Source: Ascarosepion bandense (lineage: Eukaryota > Mollusca > Cephalopoda > Sepiida > Sepiidae). From it: 64,000 nucleotides of DNA. The notes under the pieces are model-generated. The model did no database searches. It was not told where the DNA came from and worked only from the letters and a program-made list of their open reading frames with translations. Position numbers and translations under genes: made by a program. Shown here in pieces: positions 44,355 through 54,409 of the stretch; the first letter of the stretch is position 1, and each line of letters opens with the position of its first letter. The stretch lies in the NCBI GenBank assembly GCA_037127315.1, contig JBBBDQ010001922.1, forward strand, positions 592,501-656,500, in the 5' to 3' direction.

Positions 44355-44532
44355 GCTAGCAGTATAGCCTGGTGTTGCTTGGGTGTAATGAAAGCTTTAA
44401 AACTAATCCATAGTCCTGGAGCTCAGACTCTGCCTAAAGAATATTTGTGGGAAGTTTGGTGAGAATCAGATAAAAATTGTGGATTTGTATAAAGGACATA
44501 CAGACAGATAAACACGCACACAAACATCTTGC

Positions 44533-44567
<35 letters not shown>

Positions 44568-44857
44568 GATTTTCTGCACTATTGTAAAAACTGCAACCTT
44601 GAAACTTCTGAATATCATTTCTTATGTCTTTGTCTATGAGTGTATGAAATTTGATTTAAAATTGGACCACTCCTTCTATAACCCGATTTTTTTCGATTAT
44701 TGATATTTATCGGGGGTACCTTGACACAAAACCTAGCTAAGAACACTCGCAGATGCTTATAGTACAACTGTGTAAATTTTCAAGAAAATCGGTTCAAAGC
44801 CATTCCAGAGTCTATAGGTAATGGATACACACACAAAGTTCCATTTATAAATAAGTT

Positions 44858-44860
<3 letters not shown>
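44355..44860 (+). mobile_element. Family R copy 3
   Basis: Uninterrupted: CTAGCAGTATAGCCTGGTG, then ACATCTTGCCTTTTATA, (TA)n at 44538-44564, GTCGATTTTCTGCACTATTG, AGAGTCTATAGGTAATGG, and CCATTTATAAATAAG. It gives the intact layout against which the SINE insertion at 19785 can be seen. Confidence 0.8.

Positions 44861-44899
<39 letters not shown>
44859..44899. repeat. (TA)n(CA)n microsatellite
   Basis: (TA)n 44859-44879 then (CA)n to 44899. Confidence 0.95.
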
Positions 44900-45210
44900 G
44901 GACAATTGAAAAGTAACTCTGTTTTATGTATGAGTGGTCAATCTGGTGTTCTGATTATTAAAGAAATAACTCTACTATACCAAACCAAACTTTGGAAGAA
45001 CTTGAAGTATCTTTCAAGAGTTGCTAGTGAAATCAGTTGACACAATTCCTCGACTCAAGGAGCTGCTACCAATAATGGGCACCCATATTGAAATTTAAAT
45101 AAAACGTCATGCTAAACACGTTTTCTTCATGTCCATTTCTTGAAAAAAAAAAGACTGTAGTTAATAAATTACAAGTATTTAAAATGGTGAGTTACTTTTC
45201 AATCACCCTG
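44899..45210 (+). mobile_element. Tc1/mariner-type relic with inverted ends
   Basis: The ends CAGGACAATTGAAAAGTAAC (44899) and GTTACTTTTCAATCACCCTG (45191-45210) are inverted repeats of about 20 bp with few differences. Inside, 45024-45089 reads SVDTIPRLKELLP and IMGTHIEI then a stop. This resembles the last residues of Tc1/mariner-superfamily transposases (PxRL..xI...GxHIE). The catalytic region is missing, so it is an internal-deletion derivative. Confidence 0.6.
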
Positions 45211-45212
45211 TG

Positions 45213-45216
45213 TGTA

Positions 45217-45257
<41 letters not shown>

Positions 45258-45259
45258 AA

Positions 45260-45292
<33 letters not shown>
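45213..45292. repeat. (GT)n/(TA)n compound microsatellite
   Basis: Alternating GT and TA blocks. It abuts the 3' end of the 5S-headed SINE. Confidence 0.95.
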
Positions 45293-45293
<1 letters not shown>

Positions 45294-45295
45294 CT

Positions 45296-45556
45296 CACCC
45301 GTTACACCCAATGGTGTGTAGTGCAGTAACTTTTTGTTACTGTTTCTGTAACAAACTGTTTTTTTATGGAGCAGGGTTATTAACCCTGCGCCCAACCCCC
45401 AAACCTGGAGGACCATTGGACCATTCTTGGTCCTTACGTTTACAGCACCTGGTTATTCCCAAAACGGTCACCCATCTAAATACTGACCAGGCTCGATGTT
45501 GTTTATTCAGTGATTGGAAGTGAACTGGTGTATTCAACACGATATAACCATAGACA
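45296..45556 (-). mobile_element. SINE-B copy with 5S rRNA-like head
   Basis: Read on the minus strand, 45554-45437 follows 5S rRNA over its full length of about 118 nt: GTCTATGGTTATATCGTGTT, GAATACACCAGTTC, CAATCACTGAATAAACAAC, ATCGAGCCTGGTCAGTA, TTTAGATGGGTGACCG, and GGGAATAACCAGGTGCTG. The C-box region GATGGGTGACC of the internal 5S promoter is intact; the A-box side is altered. A short stretch with GGACCAAGAATGGTCC follows. Then comes the SINE-B body (CCAGGTTTGGGGGTTGGG, AACCCTGC, ACAGTTTGTTACAGAAACAG), ending CACACCATTGGGTGTAACG. Elsewhere this same body has a tRNA-like head. Confidence 0.85.
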
Positions 45557-46322
45557 TATGACAATTGGCACTTTAACTAAACAAGGGCAGTTTGTTCTTT
45601 TTGTAGATTGGAACATTTATGTCTGCAGATAAGTGAGGTTAACAATGTGAAGTAATTCTTGAAACAACGGTAACTTCCTGGCAACTGTCAGAGCTGAGAA
45701 TGGAAGTTAAAACTTTGCTGTTATTACATGGGCAGGTAAAGCTTTTTATAAAAAAAAAAAGAAAAGTTGTTCATACGTCCACATACTTCTTTGTCACCCA
45801 TTTTGTCCAAATGGAAAGAGTTTTTTGTAGTGATTGGGAAAAAAACACCCTCACCAGAAGCTGTTTCAACAAAGTAGCAGCTCTTGGGAAGAATGTGTTC
45901 AACTGGAACTTCCTTCTTACTAATGGAAGACGAAAAGAATGAAGATGTTGTCTCAGTGTATGAGGCAGGGTCATGACTGGTAAGAACATTTACCATGGCA
46001 ATGATGTTAGCTGCTAGTGGCTTGTGACTTTTTGTCTGTGAAGAAAGTGGGTGTAGGGTGGGAAAAAATTCAAGTGAGGACTGGCCACATATGGTATCAA
46101 TTCTCCATTCTTAGTTTGTTCTCTGCTCTTTAAAAGACATAGCATAGCAGGAGGAGTTGGGTACTTACTGGACCGACACAAGGAACTAAACATTTTTCTA
46201 GCATATTTAGTGATGGATCGTATATATAAATTCCACTTGTATTTATTTATGTACTTATGTTTACAGCTATGTATTGAAGATTCTTGATAAAATGTAAAGA
46301 ATTTGTAATGTTATTGGTCCTG
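45557..46322. other. Non-coding stretch
   Basis: Nothing supported. Overlapping frames on both strands at 45700-45996 have no domain or splice support. Confidence 0.5.
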
Positions 46323-46324
46323 GT

Positions 46325-46690
46325 CTGGCATCTTGGCTTCAGTCACCTTTACATGACTGTAATGTTGCTTCCCTCTGCATCTTCTATAAGATTTTTCAGG
46401 TTACTTGTTTCTCTTTCGTATTTTGACATTACGAATTTAAGCACAGTGCAAGATTAGCAACTAGGTCTCATAATTATGTAAATGAAATGGCTAAATGTAA
46501 CCATAAGTTCTATGTTGAAAGTTTCTTCTCTTGTGGAACTTGCTTCGGGCTTTTTGACTTTGTCAACTTTGATTTTCAAAAATTTAAATGCAATATCAAT
46601 TGTTCTCTTTTTGATCTTTTTGTTTTTATCATTTGGTAAATCCTTGTCTTAGTGGCTTCATTGCCTTTGTGAGATGATTAAAAAAAAAGG
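46325..46690 (+). mobile_element. LINE-L 3' part, degenerate
   Basis: Extends further 5' than most copies. It parallels 51400-51860 (TTCAGTCACCTTTACATG, TTGCTTCCCTCTGC, GATTAGCAACTAGGTC, AAATTTAAATGCAATATCA) and ends ATTGCCTTTGTGAGATG with an A run. Confidence 0.55.
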
Positions 46691-46887
46691 TCTAGAATAG
46701 CAGCTGATAAGCAAAAATACAAAATAAAAAATTGATTTATTTCCAAAGAGATTATTGCAATATATGGGAACCAGTAATACATAGTGCTAGAGAAAGCCAA
46801 TTACAAACATAAAAATTATAATATGAGCTCTGGTAAAAACTGTTACTGAAACATTAGGTTTAATAGTCAAAAAAAATTATACTCTCT
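46691..46887. other. Non-coding stretch
   Basis: Nothing recognised. Confidence 0.4.
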
Positions 46888-46889
46888 GT

Positions 46890-47235
46890 CCAATGGCTGA
46901 GTGGATAAAAGCATTGGTTGGATCCAGTAATTTGACCCAAAGAGTTGTGAGTTCAATGCCTGGAAAGATTTAGATAGTTGAGTTAAATGGAAACAGCATG
47001 ACTCATGGAATGAATGAAACAAAAAGGTTCAGTTCAAAATTTCACTCACATGTAAAAGGTCGAAGCATAAAACAGCCAAAATGTCTTGAATATAGCAACA
47101 GTCTGAACAATGTAAATAATTACAAAAATTCATCTCAGAAATAGAGACAGATGTTCAAGGTGAACATGGCAACAAAGATGAGAACAACAGCTCAAACACT
47201 GTAAATAATTACAATGCCTCATCTCAGAAATATCA
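46890..47235 (+). mobile_element. SINE-T copy with tRNA-like head
   Basis: Head: TGGCTGAGTGG is a perfect A box, and GAGTTCAATGCCTGG contains a B box about 60 nt later, with a long variable region as in class II tRNAs. The body has GGTTCAGTTCAAAATTTC, AACATGGCAACAAAGATGAG, and ends TAATTACAATGCCTCATCTC. Its 3' quarter is partly duplicated (47100-47150 and 47195-47235). Confidence 0.7.
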
Positions 47236-47594
47236 ACAAAGATTATTGTAAAGTGGTTATTAACAATTCCGCAAGGGTTTGATCTTTATTTCTTGACTTC
47301 ATGTGTCAGGCTGATAAGTATGGAATTGGGACATATATGTGTCTGTCTGAAATTAAATGTCTGTTTGTAATCCAGCCATTGTAAATATCTCTTTACTTAA
47401 TTATGCAACTTATTCAACAGTGGCAATCAACAACTATACAACATTTTTTATAGCCAAACGCTGATTAAAAATGGGAAATTCTGATATAAAGCTGAGTATC
47501 TTGCAAAGCATTAATTAAAAAAAAAAAAAAAGTGACTCATGCATTTTCAGTTTGAGGCTCCATATAAATTATACTGTATAATGGTCCTCTCTTG
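47236..47594. other. Non-coding stretch
   Basis: A run at 47519-47531; nothing else. Confidence 0.45.
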
Positions 47595-47597
47595 TCA

Positions 47598-47785
47598 GTG
47601 CTTATCACAAATTACCACAATTAGTTGTTTGTGGTTACTGCAAATTACCACAGTTGATAGTGGCTACAGCGAATTACCACAGTCCACTGACAGTGGCTAC
47701 TGCGAATTACCACAGTCCACTGACAGTGGCTACCGCGAATTACCACAGTCAGCTGATAGTGCTTACTGCAAATTACCACAATTTC
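47598..47785. repeat. 33-bp minisatellite, about 5.5 copies
   Basis: Unit GTGGCTACTGCGAATTACC plus ACAGTCCACTGACA repeats at 33-nt spacing from 47660 (47660, 47693, 47726, 47759), with two earlier diverged units at 47598 and 47631. Period 33 keeps one plus-strand frame open (11-residue repeat SGYCELPQSTD) within a frame 47539-47868. No domain, start context or splice evidence supports a protein. Confidence 0.9.
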
Positions 47786-48440
47786 ACTTAGTATTGATCA
47801 GCCTTTTTAATCAAAATTTTAACTTTTACTTAATAAATGAGCAAAATTGTTTTTTAGCTGCAATGTAACTGAAACGGAAAGTTTTCTATATTCAATAAAA
47901 GAAAGAAACGGTTGTATGCTGAAAACAAATCTTCATAACTTTTTATTTTATGTTTCTAGTTATTCCAATTTTCATTAATTTGTTAATTTTTAACTGTGCC
48001 TAATTAATAAAAACATTTTTATCCCAATTATGCAGAAAAAGGAAAAAGCTATAATATAAGGTTGGCTACTTTATATTTCAGGCAATCTGCTGGAGTATTT
48101 GCAATATATTCCCACCTCCTATTATAAAGGATAACTCAAAGATTAAAAAAAAATTGTTTACAATTTACTCTGTTTATCTTCTTTACTCCCAAAATGTAGA
48201 GGTTAAAAGGTTCCAATGAACAAATGCTTATTTCTTAGATATAGAAATTGAGCCTGGCTTTGCTGTTATGGCTTTTCATGATCTAATAATAAAGCATTTT
48301 CTTTAGTAGAACTTCAGATCTGTAGGTTGATAGACATTCATTTCTAAAAAAAAAAAATCAAATGTGTACCTACTGAATAGGTTTTGTTATGAGTTGCAAT
48401 GTCCAGTACAAGACTGTGTTTCTTGTCCCAAATCAGTTAC
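47786..48440. other. Non-coding stretch
   Basis: Nothing recognised; A runs at 48145 and 48345. Confidence 0.5.
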
Positions 48441-48452
48441 CTATAGTGGACA

Positions 48453-48992
48453 TTCACTTATGCGCAAATACCCTTGGGAAAGGTATTACTGTCTCTTCCC
48501 TCCAGTTATGGGTTAAATAACAGGACAGATTGGATTCTATACCTTTGGCTGGCAACCAGTCTACTGCAGAAAGCAATTGCAACCTAATGTGGTATAATAA
48601 TCTGCCCAGTCAGTCATGTCTCTTTCGAAACATGATTGCCCAAGCATGTATCACATATGGCAATTAACTGACTGAATATAATAGTTGGAAACATGATTAA
48701 GGCTTCTACTGGGCATAAAGTGGGGGTGGGTACAGTTTTATATCATTATGAAGTAATAAACTGATTCCCTACTAATTACTACTTAATAATAGAAAACAGC
48801 TCTTTTTCCTTTAACTATGAGTCAAATAATAGGGCAAACTGGGTTCTATAGCTTTAGCTGGCAACCAGACTACTGCAGAAAGCAATGGCAACCTACTGCA
48901 GGATAATCTTCTGCCCAGTTAGTCATGTCTCTTTCAAGACATGATCGCCCAAGTGTTTATCACGTATTGCACTTTGACTGACTGACTGACTG
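48453..48992 (+). mobile_element. Dimeric SINE-S (D3), 5' truncated, with target duplication
   Basis: The first unit starts inside the body (TTCACTTATGCGCAAATACC). Linker 48670-48785 carries AAAGTGGGGGTGG and CTGATTCCCTAC, and the second unit continues to TTGACTGACTGACTGAC. Identical 10-bp direct repeats ATAGTGGACA lie at 48443-48452 and 48993-49002. The whole dimer therefore inserted as one molecule. Confidence 0.85.
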
Positions 48993-49002
48993 ATAGTGGA
49001 CA

Positions 49003-49309
49003 AACTATTGCCTCTTAGAGTAGTCATTTTACATGACACTTATCAAACCAAAGTAGCATAAAAACATTTATTAATCTATAATTTTCAAAGACCCTTAAAG
49101 AAAATTCTGACTGCAAAAAAAAAAATTCTATATAAATCACAATATCAGAGATATCTCGCGATTCAAGAGGTACTATACATCAAAAATTTCTCTCCTACCT
49201 CAGCCTTATATTAATTAATAGCAGAGCAGAAATGGATGATTGAAGTTTTATGAAATAGGAAGATGCTCATGCAAATTCCAGTGAAAGTTTGAAATGAATG
49301 CTTCTTTTT

Positions 49310-49312
<3 letters not shown>
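49003..49312. other. Non-coding stretch
   Basis: Nothing recognised. Confidence 0.45.
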
Positions 49313-49349
<37 letters not shown>

Positions 49350-49480
49350 ATCCGCAGACAGATCTGTTTCACTGTATCACAGCTCATCACTATGGTTAGA
49401 CTCTGATTGCTTTTATCCCAGGATTGAAACCCAACTGAAGTGGTGTCAGTCAGTGGTTCTACCTCTGGGCCATATTTTCC
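49313..49480 (-). mobile_element. SINE-P copy with (TA)n tail
   Basis: (TA)n 49313-49346 then, in reverse, GTCATCCGCAGACAGATC, GTATCACAGCTCATCAC, a B box (GGATTGAAACCC), and an A-box side near 49460 (CTACCTCTGGGCCAT). Nearly full-length. Confidence 0.75.
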
Positions 49481-49691
49481 AAGATCGTATGGCCATTTCA
49501 ACTAGTGAAACTAACCTTGCATTATCAGTGAACATAATCATTTAATGATATATGCTCTGTAAACAAATAATTTTAATTACATTGGGCCCTCTGGCTAGAT
49601 CGGTTTTAATAATTAATATTAATAGGATCTCTTTTGAGATTTTAACAAGCTACTTCCTTTTGGATTTAATTACGTGTGCGGATATGCACTA

Positions 49692-50065
49692 TTGGCCATA
49701 ATTATTAGTCCAACCCAGTTTATTTAAAAGAAATTATGTATTTCATACTATTTTTAGTATTTATTGTAAAATGAAAATAGAATGGTTCTTTTGTTATTAT
49801 TACTTTGCAAAATCTTACAAGGCAAGGAAGCAAAGACGAACTCGTTCAAATTACCCTAAATGTTCTTCATTCGTTCATTGATGAAACTGCAATGTAGGTA
49901 ATTATTAAATATTTATAAATTCATTTGATGCACATGTTATTGTGCAATATTAAGAAAAGAACCATTCTATTTTCATTTACAATTATTCTCTTGGCAATAA
50001 ATACTAAAAAATAGTATGAAATACATTTTTTTTAAACACTGGGGTGGCCTAATAATTATGGCCAG
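49692..50065. mobile_element. 374-bp MITE with about 100-bp inverted ends
   Basis: The left arm 49692-49792 (TTGGCCATAATTATTAGTCC, TATTTCATACTATTTTTAGT, AAAATAGAATGGTTCTTTT) is complementary to the right arm 49955-50065 with few differences and one 15-nt insertion in the right arm. TA dinucleotides flank both ends (49690-49691 and 50066-50067), the target site of Tc1/mariner elements. The centre has no recognisable transposase. Confidence 0.85.
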
Positions 50066-50665
50066 TAATGTGTGTATATATATATATATAACTTCTTCAG
50101 TGTCTTTATCAAGACCTTTATTCAATGGACTTAGTATCAAAATAGAAACAGGCATATCCTCTTTGATAGGTTTTAAAACTGGTTCTGATGTTTGAACTAA
50201 TGCTAGGCTCCATGTTATTTTAAAATTTTTAAACCAAGGTACATTTTAATCATATAAAGTTTATTAAAAAAATGTAAAAAATGAAGACTTTAGAATGTCT
50301 GAATTAATCTGAAGCCAAGATATTGCAAAACCTATGGAGTTGACTTTTTTTTCCTATTTTCAAACGAAAAACAATTCGGATCTTTATGCCAAGATTCTTG
50401 GCATGGGAATTAATTTTAAGACCCTGTTGACATCAAAGATAATCTAAGATCAGAACGCTATAAACAAATTATCTGAGACAAGTCAATCAAGTTAGTCTGG
50501 TTTATTTCTTATAATTAAAAAAGAGAAAAGAAAAAAAATACTCAGGCCAGGTCTTAAGGTTGATTCTTGAAGAAGAGATTATAAGGTGTGGGGGGGGGAT
50601 ATAAAATTTAAGTCAAGTATATAATTTAATGAAAAAATGGAAGAGATTTTATCTGGAACATTTTG
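50066..50665. other. Non-coding stretch
   Basis: (TA)n at 50077-50090, a G9 run at 50590. Nothing else. Confidence 0.5.
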
Positions 50666-50667
50666 GG

Positions 50668-51146
50668 GTCCTGGGTATGATAATAAACTACATTCGGCAG
50701 CAAGGCCCCTGATTAGGAGGTTGTGAGGAGCATGGAACCACCTCTTAATTGCTGTTGTTCTCAGGTCAACCCTGACTCAAGGTGGTAGCACCTGTTAGGG
50801 TCCCAACTATGGGTAAATAGTTTATCCCCAAACTGGGGTCAGAAGTATAAAAAAATGGACTTTTATAGAAAAATATACATTTTTGAAGGAAAAATATTAC
50901 AAACAATACATTTTTAAGGAAAAATTATTACCATAACACATTTTTGAAGGAAAAAATTATTACCATTTTTGAATACAAAACTAGAAGACGTCTTCAGTTT
51001 TCTAAAATAAAAAAAAAAAAATTTTTTTTCATCAAAATCTGACAAAATCAACCTACTCATTATAACTGTACATTAAAAAAATACCTTTAAAACCCTACTT
51101 TTTGGCATTAAATAACCCACAGATGTGTTGATATGCCATTAAACAT
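50668..51146 (+). mobile_element. Retroposon Q copy 4
   Basis: From GGTCCTGGGTATGATAAT to TGATATGCCATTAAACA. Flanks GGAACATTTTGG (50656-50667) and GGAATATTTTGG (51149-51160) differ at one base and are probably its target duplication. Confidence 0.75.
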
Positions 51147-51229
51147 TTGGAATATTTTGGTTTTCTTCAGACTAATTTTTTTTTTATCAGTGGAATTTTA
51201 TATATGCAGAGAAAGGGAATGAAATGCAA

Positions 51230-51312
51230 CAAATATTCAATTCTTCTCACTCCAGTAACCCCACTTTGTTTCTTAGTGGCTTTACTGCCTTTGTTGGGGT
51301 CATTATAATAAA
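51230..51312 (+). mobile_element. LINE-L terminal fragment
   Basis: CCAGTAACCCCACTTTGTTTC, then TACTGCCTTTGTTGGGGTC and an A-rich end. Very diverged. Confidence 0.45.
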
Positions 51313-51399
51313 AAGAAACAAATATTTACATTGACAGAATAACTGAAGATACAGAGGCACTTAACTTTAAGTTAAATTTCATACTTACAAAATTTGTAC

Positions 51400-51860
51400 A
51401 TATCCTGACTTGGCAGCTCATCTTCAGTCACTTTCTCACCAACGGGATGTGGCTTCCCTCTGTCTTTTCTACAAATTTTTTCACAGTAACTGCTCAGACA
51501 AGATTCTTTCCCCAGTGTTCCAACCACATGAATTTAATTAATTTGCTTCTAGATTGGCATTAAGGTCCCACCCTTTTATCATCAAAATTGTCAAATGTAA
51601 CTACCACTTCACAGTTTCTTTTATTGCACTTCCCCTCTGTGGAACTCCTTTCTGTATACTTGCTACCCCAATAACTATAATCCCCAAAAGTTTAAATGCA
51701 ACGTCAATTCTACCTGCCAAAATCACATCTACTTCTCCAAATCCCAACAACTTCCTTCTTCGGCATTCCCTATACCCTGTTTTGTCTCTTTCTGTAACCC
51801 CCTGCACACTAGTAGCAGTCTTGCCTTGCTTGGGGTGAAATGATTATAGTAAAAAAAAAT
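51400..51860 (+). mobile_element. LINE-L 3' part
   Basis: Long copy: RT C-terminus side reading LPLCGTPFCILATP (51625-51670) and KSLNATSILP, then a UTR and terminus CTGTAACCCCCTGCACACTAG, GCCTTGCTTGGGGTGAAATG and an A run. The motif FF..R..LWNSLP is degraded here. Confidence 0.65.
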
Positions 51861-51882
51861 TCTTGGCACAAACCATTTTTTA

Positions 51883-51917
<35 letters not shown>

Positions 51918-52120
51918 CATATAGATAGGTGTGAGTTTGTAACCCTGGGTTTCACACTCTTGCGATTGTCAGTTTGTTTGACAATCGCAAGAGTGTGAAA
52001 CCCAGGGTACAAACTCACACTTGTTTATATGAATATGTCAGCTCTATCACTGATATTGAGCACTTTGAAATAAGTACTGTGCATATATAATATATAGATA
52101 ATATAATATATATTACAAAT

Positions 52121-52163
<43 letters not shown>

Positions 52164-52205
52164 ATATTTATAATTACATACATACACTTTTCACACACAC
52201 ACACA

Positions 52206-52240
<35 letters not shown>
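51883..52240. repeat. Family H hairpin between TA arrays
   Basis: (TA)n 51883-51916, 52124-52161 and 52208-52239 surround an inverted repeat. Arm 51929-51971 (GTGTGAGTTTGTAACCCTGG, GTTTCACACTCTTGCGATTG, TCA) pairs with 51979-52020 with a single 1-nt bulge, and the loop is 7 nt (51972-51978). The right arm and the following about 100 nt match 37320-37460. Confidence 0.9.
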
Positions 52241-53214
52241 TAATGTTACAAAGAATAATTGGGAAAGTTTATACTACATACAATTTGCAGGCATTTTTCA
52301 AATTTCCTATACTTTTTGGTAGTGCCAAAGAGATTAGCATTAAAAAGCCAGGTATAAAATTGTATTCATGTTAAATTTCAATCTAAAAAGAGAACTTTTA
52401 AGAAAATCAGTCATTAATACAGAAAAGTTTTTAATCTAATAGTTTCTTTTTTGTTTTAATTTAGAATGCATGACTTTAGCCAAAGATTTAGTCATGTAGC
52501 CAGATTTTTATTTGATTTTGTTTATATAATTTATTGAAAGTGAATTTCATGATGCATTGATTTCAGTGAAACTATTGTTTTTTTTTTTTATTATTATTAT
52601 GCAAAAAGAACCCCCTAAAAAAACACAAGGTTTAACTTGATTTCTTTGACTCTTACAGGAGAGGTGCCAAAAACATTTTACCGTAAAAATTTCCAAAATG
52701 AAGAATTACTATTTTTTTTTTTCACATTTATCTGTTCAGATAAATATCTTCATCTTGGTTATAACAGTTATGTTTCAGCCAATGTATTCTCTGGCCTTAT
52801 TTCGTGTTTGTTGTTGTTTTTAGTGACAATGTGCAAATTTCTTTTTATTTATATCTTTTTTCCCCAATAAATGGGATTAATTTTTTGCATTTTATGAACC
52901 ATGTTAGGGAAATCTTGTATCTGTTAATTCTTCCAAATTAATTTGATAGTTAAGTGCATCTTGTTATTTTGTTGTTGTGAGTTCCATCCCTTTGTTAGGC
53001 AGGAAAATATATTGCATTTTCTGCCTTTATAATGTGCACATGTTTCTTCATAAACCTCTTCAAATCATTCTGCATTTTTTACCACAGTAGTTGGGTTTTA
53101 GTCAACCGTGGGTTAGACATTATTAGACTAAATCTCTTTTTTGGCATTCTAGTTCTCTGATGACATGAAAGAGAGAAAAATAAATTGAGTGAGTGAGTAT
53201 GAGACAAAGTAGAG
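52241..53214. other. Non-coding stretch
   Basis: Nothing firmly recognised; 52745-52810 has a weak SINE-T-like GTTTCAGCCAATGTATTCTC. T run at 52579-52590. Confidence 0.45.
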
Positions 53215-54407
53215 AGAGAAAGTATGAAATAAAGAGATAGGTAGCAAAGGAAAGTGTAAGGAAGGACTAAACTTCAATTGCAAGAAGATAGAATAATGTC
53301 TCGAAAGAGACATGACTGACTGGGCAGAACATTATCTTGCAGCAGGTTGCCATTGCTTTCTGCGGTAGACTGGTTGCCAGTCAAGGCTATAGAACCCAAT
53401 CTGTCCTGTTATTTGATTCATAGCTAGTGGGGAAGAGATGTATAATATTATGTAGTAATTAGTGGGGGATCAGATTATTACTTCATAACAATAAAAAACT
53501 GATCCCCCACTTTATGCCCATTAGAATCCTTAATCATGTTCTTAACTATTATATTCAGTCAGTTAGTTAAATGCCATACGTGATACATGCTTTGAGCAAT
53601 CATGTTTCGAAAGAGACATGACTGACTGGGCAGAAGATTATCCCTCAGTAGGTTGCCATTGCTTTCTGTGGTAGGCTGGTTCCCAGCCAAGGTTACAGAA
53701 CCCAATCTGTCTTATTATTTAGCCCATAACTGGATGAAAGAGACAGATTAATATCTTTCCCAAGGATATTTGTGAGTAAGTGAATGCAAGGAGTTCAACT
53801 GAAATTTGAACTTGGCTAAACAGCCCAAAATGCAAATTAAAAAGTAAAGATACCAAAATCAACAAAGTACAACAGCGGGCGGAAAATGTAACATTGAAAT
53901 CTTTATTGAGATGCCTTCCAAAAGCTAAGCAACATATTAAGAAACAGGAAAATTTTGTTTTAGAAACAAAGAAATGAGTACTGAATTGTTGCATAGTATT
54001 GGCCCTTCTATATGGCAGGGAATCCTCAAAGATGATGAGACTTGAGGCAGTAGAAATGTGGTTCTACAGAAGGATGCTGAGAATACCCTAGTCCAGACAT
54101 TTGAGCAATAACAAACTTTTAGGGAAAGGGGAAACAAATGTATATATTCTTATACTTATCAGAAAGAAATAGTTGAAATCTCAGGGGTGCAAAATGAGGA
54201 AAGTGAGCTTGGAAAATTTGATACTCTCATGCCAGAGAGAAGGCAAGTGAGGAAAACAATGCATAACATACCTATCAAGCTTTAGTAATTGGATTGCGAA
54301 ACAGTGTTCAAGAGATAAGAAAAAGACAAAATTTATGAAAAATTAAAAAGGGTAGGAAATTGTGGAGAGCCATCTTTACCAACATCTTGAAGGGACATGG
54401 CACATAG
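53215..54407 (+). mobile_element. LINE relic (LINE-1loc), second copy, split by a SINE dimer
   Basis: 53225-53291 matches 5640-5690 (GGACTAAACTTCAATTGCAAG against the other copy's GGACTAAACATCAATTGTAA). After the dimer D4 the LINE resumes and reads EAVEMWFYRRMLRIP at about 54040-54085, then stops. The end of the frame is recognisable as GGAGAGCCATCTTTACCAAC and GAAGGGACATGGCACATAG. RT motifs A and C are not present. It is inactive. Confidence 0.7.
53292..53817 (-). mobile_element. Dimeric SINE-S (D4) nested in the LINE
   Basis: In reverse: the second unit (53292-53440); the linker with the best preserved hairpin, AGTGGGGGATCAG (53461-53473) against CTGATCCCCCACT (53499-53511); then the first unit to GAACTTGGC (53817), truncated at the B box so that no A box remains. 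Confidence 0.8.
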
Positions 54408-54409
54408 AT

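Noticed and set aside
45437..45554. A genuine 5S rRNA gene
   Set aside because: Around 20% different from the conserved 5S sequence, no T-run terminator at its end, and it continues straight into a SINE body shared with tRNA-headed copies.
46898..46965. A class II tRNA gene
   Set aside because: The promoter boxes match but the sequence runs into the repeated SINE-T body, and a second copy exists at 59.1 kb.
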